Origin: Syncephalis plumigaleata
Taxonomy: Eukaryota > Zoopagomycota > Zoopagomycetes > Zoopagales > Piptocephalidaceae
DNA: 24,676 nucleotides
Reading direction: 5' to 3'
NCBI GenBank assembly: GCA_025201365.1
Contig: JAIXMF010000196.1
Coordinates: 1 to 24,676 of the forward strand
Part shown: positions 17,997 to 24,676 of the stretch, piece after piece
Position numbering within the stretch: position 1 is the stretch's first letter
Layout: each line of letters begins with the position of its first letter
Position numbers and translations under genes: made by a program
Notes under the pieces: model-generated
Database searches by the model: none
What the model saw: only the letters and a program-made list of their open reading frames with translations
Told to the model about the DNA's origin: nothing

Positions 17997-20651
17997 CTAC
18001 ATGTAGAACATGCAATTACGCAATTTCTCGTGCAATCGACGGTAACTTGGCGCGGTAGAATCCGACGTATGACTGGTGACATCGCCAAAGTTGTCGCCGG
18101 TAGCATGGAAACGAGCACGAGCCGCCAAGATATCCGCGTAATAAATGGGTGGCACTACGCTGACAGATCGAGTGCAACGCGCGTATAAATAGCACATGCG
18201 ATAGGTGAGCTCTTGCAATGCGTCCGGCGTGAATCGATTCTCATCGTAAATCACTTGATAATGTGATGGACGTGACGTGCCTTGAATGCCCGAATGAGAC
18301 ATTAGGTAAAAGTCGAACTCGTAGGGATGCGTGATATCCGAATCGACGACTGTGCCGGGCACGCAATTACCCGATCTATCGGCCATCTCACGCCTAGTTG
18401 GGAAAAAGCGAGTATGATGTCGTTTCTGCACCGTGACATAAGTAAGCGTCGGATTGTAGTGCGGCTCTAATTGTTTGCACGCTTGCTTAACGGCTTTAAC
18501 CTCCATGTCGAGCACTTGTTGGAACTCGCCCTCCGACACACCATCACGATAAAAGAGAATACGCGCCGGCTTATGTCCGGTATTTCGGAAGAACGCCTTC
18601 AGCAACTCGATAACCATCTCGGACAAGTCGCCAATAATCTCGGCGCGAGCCGTTTGAATACGAATAGACGAGCTGAACTGGGATAGACTAGCGTCGATAG
18701 AGCCGACTAGGGCGGATATCGAGGGACGTGTAACATCGCCGGGCGCGGGATGAGAAACGTCAGCGCCAATGATGATGGTGGGCTTCTCACTAATAAATGG
18801 CAGTGCATCGCGTGCTAACGTGGAATTGATGCCGCCGAGTTTCGCGTTCATCTTCAAACAAACGTTCGCGCAATATTGTATATTCGGTCGATGCGTGTGT
18901 TTCGCGACAATACACTGCGTGGGGATACCGACGATTGTCTCGCAGACACGCTTGATTTCCGCGTATAACGGCACAGATGAATCCGGAACAATACAGACGA
19001 TAATTTGCGGAGGTGCACGGAATCGTTTCTCGGCTTCCATGTGAGCAGCACGCATAATCTGCTCGACATTGGTTTGTCGATTCTGCTGTACGATCGGCGG
19101 CTGACTAGCGGTGATATTCATGCCGGTACGCTTACAAGTCGACACTAGCTCGCGGATAAAGCCCTCGGCCTGGCCACGTCCCACACGGTCGGCAAACGAT
19201 ATGACCGACCAACTACCGAGGACGGCGCCCGTTGATACAAGCTTATCGCGCAAGTTCCACACGCCCGTGTTCGGTGTCACTATTGCCTCGCGACTCTTCG
19301 GGTTGTAATGAATGCGCGGCGTCTCCAATATACGAGCTTTAACATTCATCGGTTCCGTGTCCTTGATGGAAACGCCGAAAGCGCGAATATACTGATTGTG
19401 ATGATACTTTAACTCGCGGATACTATCGCGTACCATGTTCAATCGCTTGTCCGGACGATGAGTCGTGAACTTGATCATACCGTCTGTTTGTTCGGGTGAT
19501 AGTTTACGCGAGCACCGTTGATTCTCGACGACATCGCACACTTCCATTGGGAAGTACATGCCCTTCTTTACTTCGATGCAAGGCAGTTCCGGATATCGCA
19601 GACGCATCTGGTACTTTTCCCTAAAGTAGTTCACCACACTCTGCTGCTGATTGGTGTCACCCACGGTGAATGTCGTGCGTGAGGCATCGCCTTTGGTGAG
19701 GTGGTTCGCCTTATACTTGCGTTTGTCCGAACCACGATGCGTGACGTAAAAGGATAAACCCTTGACATAGGATTCAACACGCGCAGCATCATTCGATCGC
19801 AAACCACGACGTAACTGATCCGGATGTTGTAGGTTAAGGATACGACACACGATATTAATGAGCGGACCGTGCGCGTAGAATGCCGTCGAGCTAATATCCA
19901 CGTTCACGATCATTTGTCTATAAGCGGGACGAACCGATTGGTACAAGCCTTGACGTGCCACTAGGCCACCAGGTAATGGTACCGAGCTCTGTTCATCAAT
20001 ATAGTAGGATCGTCCGACCGTCGTGTAGCGGAATGCCGGTTGATGTCGTAGTAGAATATCGTACAGCATAATTGCAGAGTGAATATTCGGAGTGATCTTG
20101 CATCGGCCCTCGATGAATTCAAATAATTCCCTCATGTTCACCTCCGCAGTACGACGAATGGTTAGCGTGAAAATACGCGGTTTACGTGTGGAACGACCAT
20201 CGGATTCGGGCAGGGTAATCTACAACGAGTATTTATATCAAGTACATACTAATACTATTTCTATTGCTACTGCTACTACTACTACTACTAATAATAATAA
20301 CACGCTAATCTATTGGGTAAAATTTACCTCAGTACGGAAACCATCACCAAATGGCATATCTCTCGGTGCATAGGCGATCTTCTTTCCATCGTATACCATC
20401 AATAGACCACGCCATTGCGAACGATTCATATCTTCGAATTGTTGAAACACTTGTCTATTGGTGAATGGACTCGAGTCCGGTTCAATGGTTACGTCATATT
20501 GAATAACGTTACTCTCAATCATCCTGGTTATCATGTAATTATTGGTGGTCACAGTAACAGGGCGACCGTTTCTACCGTAGCCAGGACGATGAACGAACGA
20601 GACCGGCTGATACGTAGCCACTTGTTGTTCTGCTTCCATCATACTAGCCAT
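17997..20651 (-). CDS. Argonaute, RNA-silencing slicer with DEDD tetrad
   Basis: Two exons, 20651-20328 and 20219-17997, with a 108-nt intron (GTAAAT...GTAG) that contains a CTA/TAT trinucleotide run; 848 aa. Argonautes hold small guide RNAs and cut or silence matching transcripts. N domain from FVHRPGYG and GRPVTV; the PAZ region is about 210-345; MID has the 5'-phosphate pocket (YAEIKRV, PTQC, K residues in NVCLKMNAKLGG, near 527-571). PIWI carries D595 (GADVSHP), E635 (RAEII), D667 (YRDGVSEGEF) and D804 (YYADILAARAR). The last position is Asp rather than the His usual in animals; DEDD is an accepted catalytic set, so it is probably an active slicer. The start at 20651 (MASMMEAEQQ) is likely, but a short upstream exon cannot be excluded. 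Confidence 0.95.
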
Positions 20652-21414
20652 GTTGGGAACAATAAAAGCAGCACCTAAGGCGTGGGTTAATAAAACGGCC
20701 AAATAAGATGTCGAATAGTATTTGATAAAAGAGAGAAAAAGGAGTAATGAAGACAGAACAACCTAGTGAACTGGATAGAGTGGTAGTAGAGATGAGTAAA
20801 TACCGATAGTAACTCAAAGTAAAAATAAAGGATTGCTAACAGTATTTATTAAACCAACAAAGAGAAGTAACCAGGCCTGTAAACGGTTAAAACAACAACA
20901 ATAACAACAACGATAACAACGATAACAATAGCACTAGAAAAAGAAAGAGGTTGGGTGTACGCATAAAAAAGGAGGAAAGAAACCTTTTTTCAGTTTTAAT
21001 GCGTCTCCAACTCGCTTAAAGTGAAGAGGTCAGATTCGTAATAAGCCATGACCATTTCATAAGCATAGAATATTTGCTCACTTTTTTTACAACTTTATTA
21101 ACATCCTACTAATGAATGGCTTGCATAGGCAAATAGAAAATGAAAACTTGTTCATTCTTGCTCTAATAATAATGAATTATTATAGAATATTAACAGTTAA
21201 TCAATGTAAGCAGCACATTATAGGTAACTAGATAGAGAGATATACAATTTTAGGTAGTTTATTAAACAAAACAACGTATAAGCAATAGTGCCGCGTATTA
21301 TTCATTAAAATGTTCATGAATAATAGTCTCATCATTTCTCATCATTTACTCGGGTAGATCAATGGTTCAGGGGTGGTAGTAGCAACAACAACAACAGTGC
21401 ATGCTTATGAATGA
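20652..21414. other. Intergenic, Argonaute promoter and SPX-fusion 3' end
   Basis: Contains a CAA/AACGAT repeat stretch (about 20893-20930) and A-rich runs. It also has plus-strand T-rich patches that may be poly(A) signals of the SPX-fusion gene. No coding sequence is supported. Confidence 0.5.
21258..21263 (-). terminator. Possible poly(A) signal of the SPX-deacylase gene
   Basis: AATAAA on the minus strand, about 150 nt beyond the stop codon. Confidence 0.35.
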
Positions 21415-23826
21415 TTATAAGTGTCCATCATTTGACTCACCCGCAAACTCGCCTCCAATTACCCCGAGATGTATGATTCTGTTGCCACTCTGACATACGG
21501 GATCGACATTCTTACCAACGATAATGCCATCCTCTGGTGAGTAATACGTGCACTCTAGGTGGCCAAATATCGAGTGTACAGTAGCGATGGGTTCACCCTT
21601 GCGTACCCATGTATTAACATCGTGTAGTACACTTAGAATGCCACCAGTACGAGCAAATATCCAGAACTACATTGCACATGCATACATACATAATAGATAG
21701 ATAAATAAATAAATAAAAGTAAAGATACGTGTACATTAGACGGTCACACTTATTAGATACATGAATGAATGAATGAATGAATGACCTACACTTCTGGAAC
21801 AAATAACCGGTTCGAATTCAGGCATGTCTTTCTCGTGTGGAATCATTTTGAGATGTGACATAATGTTCGTCACGCCTAGGAGAGCGCTTTTTAAGTATCG
21901 CTTCTGTAACTGGGATGGATCACCAATTTCAACTAGTAATCATGGCATTATTGTTAAATAAATATGCTGTTATAGGATGATATGCTTTTCTCTACTCACC
22001 CGTGATAGCGGCAATGTTACGTTCCATGGCTGCACCGCGTAATGATCCATCTGGACTTGTATTGTGTACAATAATCTAATACACACAGTATATATATATA
22101 TATGATTTGATGAGTGATTGCTATTAAATGTTCACTGCTGTTTTGTACATACTTGTGGATTCTGTAGACGTGCCATGGCATGAGTACGCGGGCTATTCAT
22201 GTCGGCACGCACGTATAACGAATTCATTCGACCACGACTAGCCGTGTGGAGATCGAGTAAATGGTTGCATTTAACAATGATTCGCTCCATTAAATGATAG
22301 GCGTATACTTGCGCTACCGTTCCATTACTCTTGCTGTCATCACACGTATTTTATACGAGTAAATAGATGCGCGTACTACATCATGTTCATTAACAGGGAC
22401 TTACCCTGGCATTAGTCGATTCAAGTCGGAACCATCGGTGTAGCCACGTTGCCCACGTACATAGCCGGGTGCATTGGCCACTGGTACTGCCAGTACCGTA
22501 CCATGCAATTGTGTGCAGTCCAGTTCCGAGAACAGTTTATGAATAAGTGGGATGCCATTAAGTTCATTGCCATGTAGAGCGGCAGTAATACCAAGTACTG
22601 GACCCGATTTTGTCCCCTATACAAGGTGAGCATGCATGTGTGTGTGTGTGTTCAAATTGTGAGCTACGTAGATAGTCTATGCTAATGTGGATGCCCTTAC
22701 CTTAGCCACAATGACTGGCACTTTAATCGGTTCACCAAGACCATTCTGCGCTAGTACCACCCATTGACGGGTTATCTGTCCATGTGGCATGGTATCTAAT
22801 TCGAGATCTTCCACAATAGAAATATGCGCCTCTAATACTGAACGAGATCCCGTATCATCTATCACTGCACCAAGGATTGAATCGCGCCTTTTTAACGGAT
22901 CTTTTACTTGTTCGTCTACCGGTTGTGGTACCGGTGGCACTTGTTGTCGCCACACCTATAATAAACGATTAGTCGATTTGCAGGAGATGTCTACATGACA
23001 ACACGATGCATTAGTTGCTAGCGAGCCATTCGCTTACCTGACGAGCACGAACGAGTAGGTGTTCATTCTTATGAGCACGCGCAAATGGTGTGTTCTTAAT
23101 CAATGGCCAGACACGATTTGTCAAATTGCTTGCTCCAAAGTTCTTGTCGTATTTCTTTAATATCTTTTGAAATCCTGTTACATTCGTGTGAACGTAATCT
23201 AATTCGAATAGAGCATTCATTAGGATATTATTGATGAGGATACGCATTCTATCCAAATACTTACCGGCAATATACTCGAGTGATTGTAGTAACTTGGTAA
23301 CTCTTGCTTCTATAATGAATTCATTGCATTAGTCAAGATAAATGCAATCGTTGAAGCACGTATGGTCATCATAGCACTTACAGGCATCATTTTCACCGAG
23401 TGCCATGTCCTTCTCACACTACTTATTGTTAGCTGATCATTCTTCTTATATCACGCGGTGCAATTTGCAATGTACATGTGTATACGCATACCTGCGAGTC
23501 CAATTCCTCCAGTTTAACGGCACATTCTCTCTCCTGCTTTACGTAACGATCGTTGACTTTGTCCACCTCCGTGAGAACCATCTGTTCAAACTGATCCGCC
23601 ATAATGTTCATATCCTCCTCGGATAGCACTTCATCTAACGATAGAGAACGAGCAAGTTAGACTACAAATGACCATGTCGTCTTTTCTTTTCTTTTCTGCT
23701 TAATAGTGACAAACCATTGCAACGTGCTCGATTCGCGGCAATCTGCTTCTTTAAGCTTTTATAATCGATATAATCAACGCTCCAGGCTGGTATGGCCCGG
23801 AGTGCCAACTGCTTAGCGAACTTCAT
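21415..23826 (-). CDS. SPX domain fused to AstE/AspA-type zinc deacylase
   Basis: Ten exons, 559 aa: 23826-23715, 23634-23492, 23418-23382, 23306-23038, 22955-22701, 22616-22405, 22333-22153, 22075-22000, 21932-21790, 21666-21415. The SPX domain (about 1-185) opens MKFAKQLALRAIPAW and IDYKSLKK (Tyr22, Lys26), and ends with TGFQKILKKYDK (Lys145, 148, 149, 152). These are the basic positions that bind inositol pyrophosphates in other SPX proteins. After a linker, the M14-like succinylglutamate desuccinylase/aspartoacylase domain (about 230-545) has zinc motif HGNE (His287, Glu290), DLNR, LLDLHTAS (His372) and TVEIGD (Glu430). All expected active-site parts are present, so it is probably an active deacylase; the substrate is unknown. 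Every exon join keeps frame and both domains run on uninterrupted, so fusion by mis-annotation is unlikely. The exon 3/4 junction is ambiguous (TAG/AAG tandem acceptor). Confidence 0.9.
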
Positions 23827-24258
23827 GATATACTATGGATACGTAGACGACGACTACCTATGGAATAAGCAACACGCATCAAATGATAATAGAGAAGAGT
23901 GGAAAGAAATAATGTCTTACACTTTTGTTAATTGATCTGTGACGCGATGTTTAAGAAGGTAACACAGAGACAGAGACAGAGAGACACAGAGAGAGAAGTG
24001 GTGCACTTATCAGTGTGTGATGCTTATCATCATCGTCATCATTGCATATATTTTTATTCCGTAAATCATTAGCATTAATAAAAAACGCGAACGTCATCAT
24101 TTGTTGTTTTTGTACAATGCGTTCTTACATTGTAGTCATTGTAATACTACTAATATTCATGATCAATATTTTGAATTGGATATCGCTTATTATTAAAAGA
24201 CTCGTAATCGTATATCAATAAATGAAAGGAAAAGAACTGTAATTGCAATTGATGAATG

Positions 24259-24289
<31 letters not shown>

Positions 24290-24388
24290 CCTTACATCCA
24301 CTTACCAACGCGTTATTCTTTTTTGCTGCTTTTTTCAATTCAAGATTCTACTTATTACTACACTTAGATTACTTATTGCTATAAGAAT
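23827..24388. other. Divergent intergenic region (SPX fusion / DUF4536 gene)
   Basis: AT-rich, with CAGAGA-type repeats (about 23968-23996) and a GT microsatellite. It holds the presumed promoters of the two divergent genes. No coding sequence is supported. Confidence 0.5.
24260..24289. repeat. (GT)n microsatellite
   Basis: About 14 uninterrupted GT units, some 100 nt upstream of the DUF4536-like gene. Confidence 0.95.
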
Positions 24389-24646
24389 ATGGTCGATACG
24401 CCCTCTGATAATAGTCAACAAGACTGTATCGCTTGTCGTCTAACTGGTGGTGGTGCGTTTACAGGTGTAGGCGGCTATTTACTATGGGAAAGCAGGCAAT
24501 TACCACTAAAGTTGCAAGCACGTCGCACTGGTCTACGTATTGCAGGACTAGGTAGGTTACTAGCAATAACAAGGATATTTCGATTCTTGTAATAATGAAG
24601 TATTATAGGATTCATTGCTGCAGGCATTTATCGTTTATTAATGTAA
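24389..24646 (+). CDS. DUF4536/DMAC1-like small membrane protein
   Basis: Two exons, 24389-24551 and 24609-24646, around a 57-nt intron (GTAGGT...TTATAG); complete 66-aa protein. The layout is a short hydrophilic N-terminus, DCIACRLTGGGAFTG (a CxxC motif, then the first glycine-rich membrane segment), a basic loop with QARR, and a second membrane segment ending GFIAAGIYRLLM. This fits the DUF4536 family, related to animal DMAC1, which helps assemble the distal membrane arm of mitochondrial complex I. Mitochondrial inner-membrane location is inferred from the family. Reading through the intron would replace the second membrane segment's end with an unrelated tail, which supports splicing. Confidence 0.8.
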
Positions 24647-24676
24647 AATCAAGCATATCAAAGTATAAGTGAACGA

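Noticed and set aside
21808-21820. GGTTCGAATTC, similar to a tRNA T-loop / B box
   Set aside because: It lies within exon 9 of the SPX-deacylase gene, with no A box or cloverleaf around it.

Overview
The window looks like nuclear DNA of a fungus. It is AT-rich between genes. Genes lie on both strands and carry many short introns (about 48-140 nt) with GT...AG ends and CTAAY-type branch points. The recognisable proteins are fungal in style: a fused glutamine amidotransferase/GMP synthase, a Swa2-type auxilin, an Argonaute, and a DUF4536/DMAC1-like mini-protein. An early-diverging ('zygomycete-grade') fungus is my best inference. I cannot name the species. No rRNA, tRNA, CRISPR array or intact transposon was seen.

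Layout, left to right. (1) 186-1719 (-): RING1-IBR-RING2 ubiquitin-ligase-like protein; its RING2 lacks the catalytic cysteine. (2) 2652-3863 (-): secreted, internally repeated pro-protein with Kex2-like dibasic sites and a His/Asp/Lys tail. (3) 4728-6482 (+): F-box protein. (4) 6825-8668 (+): GMP synthase, 3 exons. (5) 8884-12195 (-): auxilin-like clathrin-uncoating J protein, 5 exons. (6) About 1.6 kb without a convincing gene. (7) 13835-15627 (+): secreted low-complexity protein with duplicated mini-exons and a minisatellite that goes out of frame near its end. (8) 16306-17627 (+): secreted protein of unknown function, 5 exons. (9) 17997-20651 (-): Argonaute with a DEDD tetrad. (10) 21415-23826 (-): ten-exon fusion of an SPX domain with an AstE/AspA-type zinc deacylase. 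(11) 24389-24646 (+): 66-aa DUF4536/DMAC1-like membrane protein.

Most of these are ordinary cell functions: ubiquitin tagging, purine synthesis, clathrin cycling, RNA silencing and mitochondrial assembly. There is no operon-like logic. Three secreted, repeat-rich or orphan proteins lie among them and are the accessory part. The most unusual gene is the SPX-aspartoacylase-like fusion, which suggests a deacylase governed by inositol pyrophosphate or phosphate status. Exon joins were worked out by eye from splice sites, reading frame and family motifs, so boundaries may be a few bases off where noted.
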